A stretch of 64,000 nucleotides of DNA from positions 62,001-126,000 of the forward strand of contig JASANG010001574.1 of assembly GCA_030248215.1 (NCBI GenBank), given 5' to 3'. Source of the DNA: Enoplolaimus lenunculus. Lineage: Eukaryota; Nematoda; Enoplea; Enoplida; Thoracostomopsidae. A program made the position numbers and the translations under genes. The notes under the pieces were generated by a model, which saw only the letters and a program-made list of their open reading frames with translations, was not told the DNA's origin and ran no database searches. Of the stretch, positions 31,854-42,424 are shown piece after piece; the first letter of the stretch is position 1, and each line of letters begins with the position of its first letter.

Positions 31854-32093
31854 TTAATTTCTTATTTGAATTTTACAATTTCTTTTATAAATATTTTTTA
31901 TTTCATAACACGAATAGTACACCATGTCTTGCCGCTTCCCATCTCTGTTGTGAACCTTCATTGCCACATTACTTAATGCTTTAATTCGGTTTTTCAATCG
32001 TTTCTGTGCTACTGTAACCTGGAGATTTGTTCTACACCAATATATAAATGCCAGACCCAAATGTAGATCCCTCAAAAGCCACAATGTCTTCAC
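31854..32093 (-). CDS. possible terminal exon, unknown gene
   Basis: After a candidate acceptor (AATCTCCAG, near 32022) the minus strand reads VTVAQKRLKNRIKALSNVAM and on to a stop at 31854, basic and protein-like, with AATAAA inside its end. No family, upstream exon or start is recognised. The ORF at 31486-31842 just downstream overlaps a duplication and is less convincing. Confidence 0.2.
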   Translation of the reverse strand: MKTLWLLRDLHLGLAFIYWCRTNLQVTVAQKRLKNRIKALSNVAMKVHNRDGKRQDMVYYSCYEIKNIYKRNCKIQIRN

Positions 32094-32388
32094 CTTAATA
32101 CCGATTGTGGCATTTGCGCAAAATACAATTTTAGCTGGGTTAAGCTTAGTATTTTCTATTGGAGTATCAAATAAAAATCAGCATACTACAAAGCTATTTT
32201 GTGGTAATCCGATATATCTTTATCTCTCAACTGTTCTCTGTTTTATTAACGGTTATTTTGTATAGAAAACCTATTTTAGCACGGAAAACACTCAATGTAT
32301 TAGCGTTTGCACACTGGTTTTGAAGTTGTATTGAACAAAGATGTGGTAACTAATGACTTATCCGAGTACAGTATATGGTAGAGAAATT

Positions 32389-32595
32389 GGCCAATGTAAA
32401 GAACAGGAGCGGAACAGTATTATATGCATATTCTTAAACCTAAGCCTAAGCTTAATCCTAGACGTAAGAATGAGCATATCCCTGAGCCTAAGCCTAAGCC
32501 TAACCCTTAGCCAGGCAAAAAAATAGTCTAATGCTTAAGCTAACTCTTTTCTAGTCCCACAGAAAAACGTTTTGCCTCTTATCTTTACGTGGGCC
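32389..32595 (-). mobile_element. TTAGGC-core MITE (GGCC family), full length, reversed
   Basis: GGCCAATGTAAAGAACAGGA to CTTATCTTTACGTGGGCC; core of CCTAAGCCTAAGCC. The flanks begin GAGAAATT and GAGAGTAC, a weak duplication. Confidence 0.8.
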
Positions 32596-32639
32596 GAGAG
32601 TACTTCTGTACACTTTCCTTCACAAGATTACAGCTTAGG

Positions 32640-33392
32640 CTTACGCTTATGCTTGCGTACACAGACCTACGCAAAGGTTGCGTATGTGAAATATAATGCT
32701 GAAAGTGTCATTAATAGTTTTATTAAGTGTCATCTTTAGATTAACTAAAATGATATTTTGTCAAAAATTTGTTTTAAAGTTTGTTGATAAATATTGTGGC
32801 AATCAAAGCTTCTAAAAACCGCAACCGTTTGAAATTTATGATTAAGTGAAAAATTTCGTTGCCGAAATTTCTGAAACATCCGGCAAAAAATTGCACTCTA
32901 ACGAAAGTCGGAAGTGACAGCTTTCTGCCGAAACCAGTAACAGATTTTCGGCTTCACCTTGCACCATGGAAAAAGTATTTGAAAGTAAAGAAGCATTTAA
33001 GGCAATTTTCTATTTCTTATTCCAAACTGCATTTGTGCCAGTGCGTCGTACCCTTAGCCAAATGAAGCCAGAGACTAAAGATTAGTTTAAAAACCTAACC
33101 ATTCTTTCTTGGTAACAAATGATAACGGGACACCCCCTAAAATTTACGGCGTATAAATTTACATTGTCTACACGACAATGTTCCTGAATGAACGGCATAT
33201 CACGGCACTGTAGTACAACTGAACAATAGCACTACCAAATTACCCTTAACAGTCTATGGTTTTTGGTTTGATTTCAGCATTTCAGGTATACCGTTTCTAC
33301 AAAATAACTACACGAAACGCTTGCAATACTTCTTGTACATGTGTATAATGGCAGGGTAACCAGACTTTTAACACATACATGACAAAAACGAG
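32640..33392. other. intergenic, no gene recognised
   Basis: Unique-looking sequence; one small plus-strand ORF at 32859-33065 has no recognisable character. Confidence 0.4.
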
Positions 33393-33530
33393 GCAGTGGT
33401 CACATGGGGGCCAGGATGGGTCACTCTCGAAAATTTTCAGCGTTGCTTGCGTGTCATCGAAAACCCTTGTATGCCCTTCATGAAATTTTTTTAGCCCCTA
33501 CCACTGGCAAGGTCAGAGCTGGCTACATGC
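33393..33530 (-). mobile_element. GGCCCGTAG-ended repeat, reversed
   Basis: Contains GAAAACCCTTGTATGCCCTT and ends GAGCTGGCTACATGCC. Confidence 0.6.
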
Positions 33531-33799
33531 CTGTGCATAATTGGATTCAGATACGAGATTGGAATGATCCTACTTAAAATCGATTATCCTGCGGATTAAA
33601 AAAAGCGGTATTAAAGAAAAGATGGAGGAAACCCTATTGAAGGAGCTGGAGCGCCCTGGTTTTACAATTATAAGTCTAACCAGCTGACAAGTCTAGTGTT
33701 ATTTTTTACCGTATATAAAACAGAGCCAAATTTTCGAGCTTATGGTTTCGTAGCATTCAACAGAAATACTGTAGATGAAACACTGTTGTTATGTGCACT

Positions 33800-34183
33800 G
33801 TAGTGATCCGAATAAGAGAGGGGAAGACTGATATATTTGGCCTCTCCAGTGGGTACCCCCAGTTATTCGGTTAGGGACTGTTATTTATTTTCAACCTGCC
33901 CTTCGCCACCCTTCGTTACTGATATATATCCGGTATTGCAACTATCCGTTGGAGTAAACGTTTTTTACCTTACATCAAAAGCTTAAGCGATAATACAAGG
34001 TTATACTTTGGAATGTTAGTTTGAAAACTTTAGTACGCTTTAAAGTTTCGAACTCAACTTTATTTGGTCCTGGAGTCATTTATGCACTACAATTAGAGAT
34101 AATTGACATTTATGTGCTCTAATTATGGTTCATGGACTCTATCCGCTTACGGACATTTATTATTGATACGGACTCCTAATCAC
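33800..34183 (+). mobile_element. GTAGTGACCCG-ended MITE, 3' end missing
   Basis: Starts GTAGTGATCCGAATAAGAG and follows the family as far as GATACGGACTCCTAATCA, then stops where the next MITE starts. Confidence 0.8.
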
Positions 34184-34377
34184 GGCAATTGGTCGTCCGA
34201 CAACACGCCGACTATCAACTTGTAATCCAAAAATCCGAAATCTTCTTTATTCGACCATTTGTGGCCGAACATTAGGCGTAGGCTAAAGGTTCGTCTAAGG
34301 GTTTTATACTCAGACTTAAGCTCAGAATGTTACCTAGAAGCGAGTTGTCCCAGCGACGAATTGTTGGTTCGTACAAA
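34184..34377. mobile_element. CGACAACTCGTC-family MITE with TTAGGC-like core
   Basis: GGTCGTCCGACAACACGCCG at the left, GCGAGTTGTCCCAGCGACGA at the right, core with GGCGTAGGCTAAAGG. It directly abuts the truncated MITE before it and is followed by a hAT-type element. Confidence 0.65.
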
Positions 34378-34502
34378 CAGTGGCGGATCCAGGATCTCAA
34401 AATGGGGGGGGGCAAAAATTTTACAGGTATTGCTATATAATTTTTGTCGAGATGCTGTTTGGAGGCCACGGCCGGGGTGGGCCCCCCATGGATCCACCAT
34501 TG
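34378..34502 (+). mobile_element. hAT-type MITE (CAGTGGCGGATCCA ends)
   Basis: CAGTGGCGGATCCAGGATCT at the left and CATGGATCCACCATTG at the right, flanked by a perfect 8-bp duplication CGTACAAA (34370-34377, 34503-34510). The 8-bp duplication and CAGTGG end are those of hAT elements. Confidence 0.85.
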
Positions 34503-34599
34503 CGTACAAAGACATAACGCAAGTGATGCCAACTGTTGACGTTCTGGTGTGTTTTAGCATTGGTGAATCAGAAAGTTCTGTTTGTTTGAGCGACAAATG

Positions 34600-35727
34600 T
34601 TTTATCGAACGGCATTTGACTGATGTTTTAAATTACTGAATTCAAAACAGATAACCGCAATTTTAAAGGGTAGATTTTGTATTGCAAATTTAACTTCACT
34701 GTTAAGCTTATGTTTCATTTAGCAACGAACTTAAAGTTTTTTAAACTTTTTGGCAAATCTTTCGGGTTCAAAACGAATTTTAGTACCTTCACAACGAATT
34801 TTTAAATGATATGTTTTGGGTTCTAAAATCTGACAAGGGCCACCACCTCCAACCTTCCCTCTTTTCTGGATACCTTTCATTACCACAAATTGTTTGTTAT
34901 CGTCGTGTACAAACTTGATAATTAGGCTACTTAAGATTGGCCAGGGTACAGTCGTCGATGTGTCTTATTTCCCGTAAATTAGTTTTCAAGTTTATTTTGC
35001 TCTTCCACGAGATTTATCGTGAGAAATATGTTAGTGTTTTTCCAATTTCTATGTTTATCTCAGATCTAATTTCAAGCTATTTATCATTGCACATGTATTA
35101 TCAGAGCTTGACGCACGAGCTTGAAGGGTTATACGTCTTCTAGCAAATGAGCGCAGAAAATTATGTATTTCTTCGCCAGCTTACCTTATAAGTTGCTCAT
35201 TGTATACTACTCTATGTATGAAAGTGATAAAACCGATTCAACGAAAGTTTTCGCAGAACTAATGAAACTTTACCACCCAAGCAAAGTTAAATTTTATACA
35301 AACTGTCAAAAGTATTCCTTCAAAACCGTAGGAAAAAAATTTAAGACTTTATGCATTTTTTGAGTTCCAAACCTTTTATTCTTGCATTAGTTAAATATGT
35401 TCAAACCATAATTCGGGTGCTATATGCCCACATTCGCCAAGAGATATAAAACATTCAAACTTCGTGGTAACGGCCATAATAACTTTATGATGTTACAAAT
35501 GGCTAGTTTGCACACACCTTGCATATTGCACTAAGTGCCTAAAACAAACATTTTCTGTTTTATATACTTAGCATAAATATCCGCAAGCCAGCAAGCACGC
35601 TTACGCTGTTTTTGACACTGCCTGGAGGTTGTCTCTTCTACGATCATATTATTGTCGGGGTACCGACCTTAAAATTTTTAAACCGTAACTTTCCGGTCCG
35701 CTGGCAATTGTGTAAATTAATTTGAAC
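34600..35727. other. intergenic, no gene recognised
   Basis: Unique AT-rich sequence. ORFs at 34937-35143 and 35163-35363 show no family features. Confidence 0.4.
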
Positions 35728-35978
35728 TCAAAACTTCAAAGCGTACTTAAATTTTGAAAGTACATTCCTAAGTATATAACCTTGCATTATCGCTCAAGTA
35801 ATTGACACAAAACAAATAAACGTTTTATTCAAAGGATAGTTGCAGTAGCGGATATATCAGTAACGAAGGGTAGCGGAGCGTGGGTTAAAAATAAATAACA
35901 GTCCCTAACCGAACAACAGTCGCGTACCCTCTGGAGACGCCAAATAAATATCAGTCCCTCTCTTATTCTGGTCACTAC
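35728..35978 (-). mobile_element. GTAGTGACCCG-ended MITE, half copy, reversed
   Basis: CTTGCATTATCGCTCAAG, CAGTCCCTAACCGAACAAC, ending CTCTCTTATTCTGGTCACTAC-type terminus. Confidence 0.8.
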
Positions 35979-37527
35979 AGTAGACCATTTAGGCTACTAA
36001 CGTTTTAATAATTTTGCTTTAACAATTTTTGATACGGTTGATTTTTCAACGAAATCTTAACAATCCAGCCGTTGAAAAGTTATATGCAAAATATTTTCCG
36101 TCAATAATTACTGCAGTATCACATCTGCACTTTGACCTCCACTTGTCAACACCTTTTACCTCCTAAAAACGGTTACACCTCCGTCTTTAATACTCTGTAT
36201 ACGTGGCCATCTGTCCGATCAAATTCTAAGGTTCGCAACATTATCCAGTTACTCTCTTGCGCCTAATCTAAAATTACCTCAGTTGTTATCTCAAGGTGTA
36301 CTTCGATCTATGGTATTATGTGTACACAGCGTTTGCCAATAATCGTTCAACGATTATTGCATTGTCATCAATATATATCGTAATAGGTATAGAAGCACAA
36401 CAACACTCAGTTCAAGCTTGAAATAGCATTTTACGCGATCATAAGATGAGTCAAACATTCGCTATTATCAGGGGCACTGGGTGTATATACAAAGGCGACT
36501 AAAGAGTACAGTGCATCCGGAAAATAGAATTTACAATAATCTGCTGGATGCCAGAGTCCATAGTGAATAATTTCTCGTTCGCGACGCACGTTTGTAAACC
36601 ATTCAATTGATATGATACCCTTTGGAAATTAAGCATTTGGCTACGCTCGTAACGATTATAAAGCAACGGGCGCTCCTGATTCGCGCTTGCGCGGGCTCAT
36701 GCCATGATGAAAGCACATATAGCTATGGCGGCAGACATGTTGGTTTACCTCACAGCTAGCTATGTAGTTTATCGCGTGTATCGAGTATTGCTATATATAT
36801 ATTTGTGTTCAATTCTATATATCTACACTATTTCGGGTTTTCTAAAGCTACAATAGTTGATCGCTCGTGGGAAGTTTTTATTGGTTTCCGGCACGCTTTG
36901 TCTGTGGTTGCTGTTGTTGTTGTTGGTAAACCAGTCAGCCGTATGCTTTTTTTCGGAACGGACTTTGTTTACGAGCCTTCCGTTTTCGTTTTTTCTACAC
37001 AGTCTTTTAGCGTAAAGGCAATTATTAATTAAAAACCATGTTCAATATAACGTTTTGTGTGTCCCAAAACATATTGTGATGGGTATTATATATATATGTA
37101 TTCCGTTTGATCAGGAGCTACACTATTTCATATACATATGTACTAAAATGTGAGCACGAGGATGGTTGAATTTTTCGCGTTGAGGTTACGAACAAGGGGC
37201 GAATATATGGGGACAAGCTTGATATTTCTTTCTGTAATTTTCCAAGAATCATAGACAAAAGACAGTTTTACACGACTTTTGAATAATAAGCAGGATGCAT
37301 GGGGTGAAAAAAAATTCACAGACTGCGCACGCTCACAAAAACCTCTACAGCAGATTTATACACTCTTGAAATCCCTGGCTACGCCACTGATTACGATTGC
37401 AGCGAATCAAGGACGTTTGGAGTAAATATAGGCTGAAATATGTCTTTGAAATGTTGATACGAACTGACTGCTCCGAGCAAATTGTTTTAAAGCTAAATCA
37501 ACGTTTATATGACTCGTTTTTGAACCA
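35979..37527. other. intergenic, no gene recognised
   Basis: Unique-looking DNA with short TATATATA tracts near 36795 and 37090 and a GTTGTTGTTGTT run near 36910. Confidence 0.4.
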
Positions 37528-37690
37528 GGTCAGTAGCCTGCTCGTCTTGCCAGGGGGGCTAACAAATTTGTTAGGAGGGTCGTTCAAGGGTTTTCAATGA
37601 GTTACAAGCAGGGTTGAAAACTTTGTAGGGGGGCCAAAATTTTCTCCAGGTGGTGCTGATGCCCCCTGGCCCGCTCTTGGCTGCAGCCCG
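37528..37690 (+). mobile_element. GGCCCGTAG-ended repeat
   Basis: GGTCAGTAGCCTGCTCGTC to CTTGGCTGCAGCCCG, with the core AAGGGTTTTCAATGAGTT. Confidence 0.6.
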
Positions 37691-38245
37691 TTTTGAACTG
37701 GAGTAGAATTATATTGAATATGTGATATACAAAATTCTTTACTTGTGCGATTTAATATAGCTTAGTTGCATTCACCACTGAAAACAGTGAAGATTTTAGA
37801 TTTGTGAGCCACATCCTCTGTTAAACATCTTGAGTAAAAAGCTGAGAAAAAGAAATGTTTGTATTTTCTGATAGGAGTTGGGTATTTGGTTTTGGTTGAT
37901 TAAACATTCGGTGCCGGATCCAAATATTACTGACGGGGTTCGTAATAAGTAGAAACATCGCAATTAAAGCTGTTCACATTTTAAAATCCAGTTTTTGTGG
38001 CACATACGTTAAAATTAGTAATGTGAACTATGCGAAATTGTGTTATAAATAATTTTCTAGCAACACATTCACTCCCTTTAAATCTACATCGACATAACGA
38101 ACCTAAAATCTACCTCTACATAACGAACCAGAGCCCAAGCCTAAGCTTAAACTTGATAATAAGCCTCTAAGGTCATGGATGGTTAAGTTACCGCGTATAT
38201 GCCATTGCTCGATTAGCTATGAATTCTCTATCTTGTCCAACAGAC

Positions 38246-38405
38246 CAGCCCGTACCCAGAGGGGGCTGGAGGGCTCAGCACTCTCTAGATAACCTTTGCC
38301 TCCCCCTAGAAAATTTTCAACCTTGCTTGCAATTCATTGAAAACCCTTGAATGCCCGTCCTCAAAAATTTTCAGCCCCCCTACCAAGATGCGCTGGCTAC
38401 GGGAC
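38246..38405 (-). mobile_element. GGCCCGTAG-ended repeat, reversed
   Basis: Starts CAGCCCGTACCCAGAGGG, core TTCATTGAAAACCCTTGAAT, ends GCGCTGGCTACGGGA. Confidence 0.65.
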
Positions 38406-38949
38406 CTGATAACAGGCGGTGGTGCTTTTTTGAACCCCGTTTGGTCGACAGTACACAACAAAACACCGATTTCACAACACAAGCTCATATTATAAGCTGA
38501 TATAGCTACCATATACAGCAGCTATATCCCGCCCAAAATTCGCGCTTAAAAACGGCGCGCTTGCGTTGCTCTATACTGATAGCCTCAATAGCATAGATAG
38601 GCGGAGTAGCAAACAGTACGGTGATGATAGCTTCTTTGGCCCGCCGGCAGTTGTGTGACAAATAATGTGAAAGTGTGTATACGAATTGGTATACCCATTT
38701 CTCGTCCACCAGTTGACATATACTCAGTGGTAGAGATGCAGAAATTCTTGACGGGTGCGCGCACGATATATGATAATGAAAAAAAAGCTCGCGAACGAGA
38801 AGCCAGACACAATTTTAGCACTGCATATTAACACAATGTTTTGTTTTTGATCTTTGTTGACGGATATGGAGCGTCAGCCTCCACCCCACTGCATCCGCCA
38901 GTTCGTATACTTGTGTTTATGATACTCTCAATAGCTAGCGAGAGCAAAA

Positions 38950-38990
38950 CGCGCGCGTGTTTTTGCGCGCGCGTTTTTGCGCGCGCGTTT
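38950..38990. repeat. alternating CG blocks separated by T runs
   Basis: Three GCGCGCGC-type blocks separated by TTTTT, a period of about 14 bp. Alternating CG of this length can adopt Z-DNA. Confidence 0.8.
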
Positions 38991-39264
38991 CATGAGTTGT
39001 GTGGGTTTTTTTCAACCGGATACATAGTGTCCAATCGATTTAGCGCTATATCTGAAATTGGTTACAACTTTCAGCTGAACACCCGGGTTTTTTCCTGCAT
39101 TTTCGAGATTCTTTTGTTTCTGACTGGCGCAGTTGTGTATTGCTTGGCGAGTTTGCTTCTTTAAACATGCTCGTTTTGTGAATTGTTTCTGTACGACGTA
39201 TTGTTTCTAGTTTATCAGCTGAGTTCAACTAGAATTCGTATGGGGAGGCGTTTATTGTTGCTAG

Positions 39265-39485
39265 GGTCCGTATTCTCAAATGTGTTCCAACCTGTCACCA
39301 GTTGGCGATAGGTCTTGTAACTATCAAACCAGAATATGGTGGGCTTTGAAATTCAGCACACTTTTCGCATATGATTTGTCCTACTTCTGTGCCAATTTTG
39401 AGAGCCACACTTGCGAACGTTCGTCAATTGGAAAACCGATCGCTAATTGATGATAAAAATGCTAGTCGCATTTGAGAATACGGGT
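39265..39485. mobile_element. MITE with CCGTATTCTCAAATG termini
   Basis: Left CCGTATTCTCAAATGTGTTC, right CGCATTTGAGAATACGGG; the tetramer CTAG stands on both sides (39261-39264, 39486-39489). Confidence 0.75.
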
Positions 39486-39575
39486 CTAGAAGTGAAAACG
39501 GGTTGTTCTGTTTTGAATCTAAGTGAATTTAATATTCAAGTTTTTATTCACTCATAGCGTTCGAGCGGTATTGTA

Positions 39576-39794
39576 CACTGCAAAAAATGGTGAGTCAAAT
39601 TGACTCTCAAGAAATAGGCTTGTCTGGACTCACAATCTTGAGTCAAAATTCGACTCCGCCAGTGTCAAATTTGATTCACTGAGCGACTCATTAAGTCGAA
39701 TTTGACTCTGGCGAAGTCGAATTTTGACTCAGTTTGTGTAGTCAGGAAAAGCCTATTTTGGAGCGAGTCAATTTGACTCACCATTTTTACAGTG
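39576..39794. mobile_element. palindromic MITE (CACTGCAAAAAATGGTGAG family)
   Basis: Inverted ends with TA on each side (39574-39575, 39795-39796). Confidence 0.85.
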
Positions 39795-39984
39795 TAGGTA
39801 TTAGCTACAATCAGTTTTTTGCCAGCGTTCTCGAGCGGTGACTCTTAATAGCGTGAAGTCTTTTCACATCTGAATTCGAAAACGTTATTCTAAAACCTAT
39901 TAAAAGAGCTTTGATGCTTTTCTATCCATAAATTTCTGGGAGGGGATATATTTATTTCGTCCCACGTACATTTGTTTGTGCCTA

Positions 39985-40183
39985 CACTGTAAAAAATGGG
40001 GAGTTCAATTGACCCTCTCGGAAACAGGTTTTTCCTGACTACACAAACTGTGTCAAATTTGACTCCGCCAGAGTCGACAGTGAATCGAATTTGACTCTGG
40101 CGGAGTCAAATTTGACTCAGTTTGTGTAGTCAGAAAAAACCTGTTTCCGAGAGAGTCAATTTGACCCACCATTTTTTACAGTG
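39985..40183. mobile_element. palindromic MITE (CACTGTAAAAAATGG family), near-perfect hairpin
   Basis: TA on both sides (39983-39984, 40184-40185). The two halves match almost base for base, including GACTCTGGCGGAGTC at the centre. It lies 190 bp from the previous copy. Confidence 0.88.
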
Positions 40184-40670
40184 TATGAAGTTTGACATTT
40201 GTGATAATTCAATTGCTGTTTAAACATTCCAGCAAGACAATTGTTAAAATTTCGCACAGAGAATGAGTACGATCCAAGTGCGTAGCCATCAGGGTGTGTG
40301 TAGTACGGGGTCAACCGTCAACTCTCGTTGAGATTTTTGTGAAAGTTTTTTAGATGGTTTTTCACTTTAATGTTCTTCGAAATATTCATAGACCGTAACC
40401 TGTGCCAAATCCTGACTCGATCCGACGACTTGCCAAACAGTTTTATCATCTCTCTCTAAATTTCAATTTAGCTTAATGTTCATGTGTACAGCTTAGGTTT
40501 TGTAACCAGGCGAAATTTCAAGCCTAATAAATATTCATTAATAATTAATAACGCGTCAAATCCCTTAGCATTTAATCTGAATATTAGTATTCCGTTTTTT
40601 TACTGCAAAACAAGACTGATTCTTGGCAAAAACAATGTGAGATATACTTACTATACAAGGTTATTTGCTA

Positions 40671-40783
40671 GGCCCGCCGACAGCTCAACATTCTAGGTGG
40701 GGGTAGTAAAAAATTTTAAGAGTGGCATTCGAGTAGTTTGCATAGACTTACTGCTGGAATTCAACCTTTTCTAAATGGCTATT
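40671..40783 (+). mobile_element. partial GGCCCGTAG-ended repeat
   Basis: GGCCCGCCGACAGCTCAAC and AAAAAATTTTAAGAGTGGC match the left half of the family. Confidence 0.5.
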
Positions 40784-41051
40784 ATTAAGTTAGGCGGCTC
40801 TCTATCTTATGCAACTTGTTTCATATACGTGATTGCTTTTTAATCCCGATGTACGAACTTAAACTGACGTGTTTTGTAGCAAAAATTGCGTCATTACTTA
40901 ATTGAGGTAAGCATAAAATCACGTATATAATCGCAAAAGTCGCAAAATATTTTAAAATATTTGATAACAAGTAGCCCCTGAAAGTAATAAAATGATAAAT
41001 AGCATAATCTTAGATAATTCAAGCATTTGTATTTTTGCTGGTAAGAACAAG

Positions 41052-41233
41052 GGCCCACGTTACTTTAAAGGGCGTCCAGGTTTCTGGTGGGTCTATAAAA
41101 AAGTAGGTTTAGATTCTAGATTATATTTGTGCTTAGGCTTAGGCTTAGGCTTACGAACGCATTTTGCAACTTTTAGGCTTAGGCTTAGGAATACGCTTAA
41201 TCTACTGTTACACCCTTAAAAGTAACATTGGCC
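41052..41233 (+). mobile_element. TTAGGC-core MITE, second end type, full length
   Basis: GGCCCACGTTACTTTAAAGG to CCTTAAAAGTAACATTGGCC, flanked by the perfect octamer AGAACAAG (41044-41051, 41234-41241). Confidence 0.9.
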
Positions 41234-41582
41234 AGAACAAGAATATTATCGGGGATTGGATTGGGGTTTGCAGTTGCCAAGACGCTTTCAGCTTAAAAGT
41301 TATACTCCACTCATGTAATAGTTGTAAATTACTTTAGATTATTGAATTTTTCGATGCATTTACGCGGCAACTGTTTGCGTTAGAACTAAAAATAACAAAC
41401 TTCAAACGGAATCTTAAAAAATGTAGGTGCATCCGCTGGTTTATCCATGATATTATACGAAGTCCAATGAATAGTTAAATACCCCCATTTACAACAGGAA
41501 AGTAAAACCGTCTTTTAAACTTTATACTTCAATATCCGTTTTTCATTCTCGCCAGTTTAAACTGCAATCTGTTTCCGTTTCC

Positions 41583-41778
41583 GGCCCATGTTACTGTAAG
41601 GGGCATCCTGGTTTCTGGTGTGTCTATAAAAGAGTAGCTTTATATTCTAGATGACATTTCTTGCTTAGGCTTACGCTTAAGCTTAGGTTTAGGCTTAGAA
41701 ACTCATTTTTGCAACGGTTAGGCTTAGGCTTAGGAATACGCTTAATCTACTGTTACGCCCGTTAAAGTAATATTGGCC
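41583..41778 (+). mobile_element. TTAGGC-core MITE, second end type
   Basis: GGCCCATGTTACTGTAAGGG to GTTAAAGTAATATTGGCC. Flanks CCGTTTCC and CTGTTTGC agree at 6 of 8. Confidence 0.85.
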
Positions 41779-42127
41779 CTGTTTGCGATATTTTTAGCAG
41801 GCATTTACTTCTTGTGTAATAAAAGCTCAATTTGACAAAACATCCCTTACTCCGTTCTGCTACATACTGCCTGGTTTGGTACATCCTTAGAGCAAGCATT
41901 GATGGTTATGTTTATTAGCGTTTCATCTATAGTTAATTTTATTTTTGGCTTAACCATACAAGCTCGTAACATGGTTTCAATGTCTTACAAGCAAGGTTGA
42001 ATATTTTCTAGAGGGACACTCTCTAGCTATTGGTCTATATTGTCGGTACATTTGTACGGTAGTGTGTATGTAAAGCAAAAAATTGCCATAGATGTGCCCA
42101 TGTACCGAAATATGAAGTTGTTGCAAT

Positions 42128-42204
42128 GACCACAATGACATGGTGCAGTGGAAACATGCTTGACTCAAGTGCAAGTATGCCGAGGTTCAAATCCCGGCGT
42201 GGTC
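42128..42204 (+). tRNA. tRNA-like sequence (pseudo-tRNA or SINE head)
   Basis: GACCAC at the start pairs with GTGGTC at the end as an acceptor stem. CATG pairs with CATG in a D-like arm, CTTG with CAAG in an anticodon-like arm whose loop CTCAAGT would give anticodon CAA, and GGTTCAAATCC is a good B box. The T stem needs a bulged A and the variable arm is too short for a Leu tRNA, so it is more likely a tRNA-derived SINE head or pseudogene than a working tRNA. Confidence 0.4.
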
Positions 42205-42316
42205 CTGGAGTTTGGGCAAAAACTTCGAACAGGGCTTGTACAGACCGTATAGTTCCAACATATATATGTGCAAGTGTTTTCAGGAACATAACTGTCAAAC
42301 TGTGTTCAATATTAGG

Positions 42317-42335
42317 TTGTTTACTAAGTAAACAA
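42317..42335. promoter_or_regulatory. palindromic forkhead-type motif upstream of the Ig/FN3 gene
   Basis: TTGTTTACTAAGTAAACAA is a perfect 19-bp inverted repeat holding two opposed GTAAACA cores, 90 bp before the ATG of the next gene; another GTAAACA follows near 42354. Forkhead proteins bind this core. Regulation is inferred from position only. Confidence 0.35.
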
Positions 42336-42424
42336 TGTCAATCAGTTAAAAATGTAAACAAAATTCATATTAAATGTTAATTCTTTAAAATTAACCTCCA
42401 AGTAAAACAGTGTCGTTTCCGACT

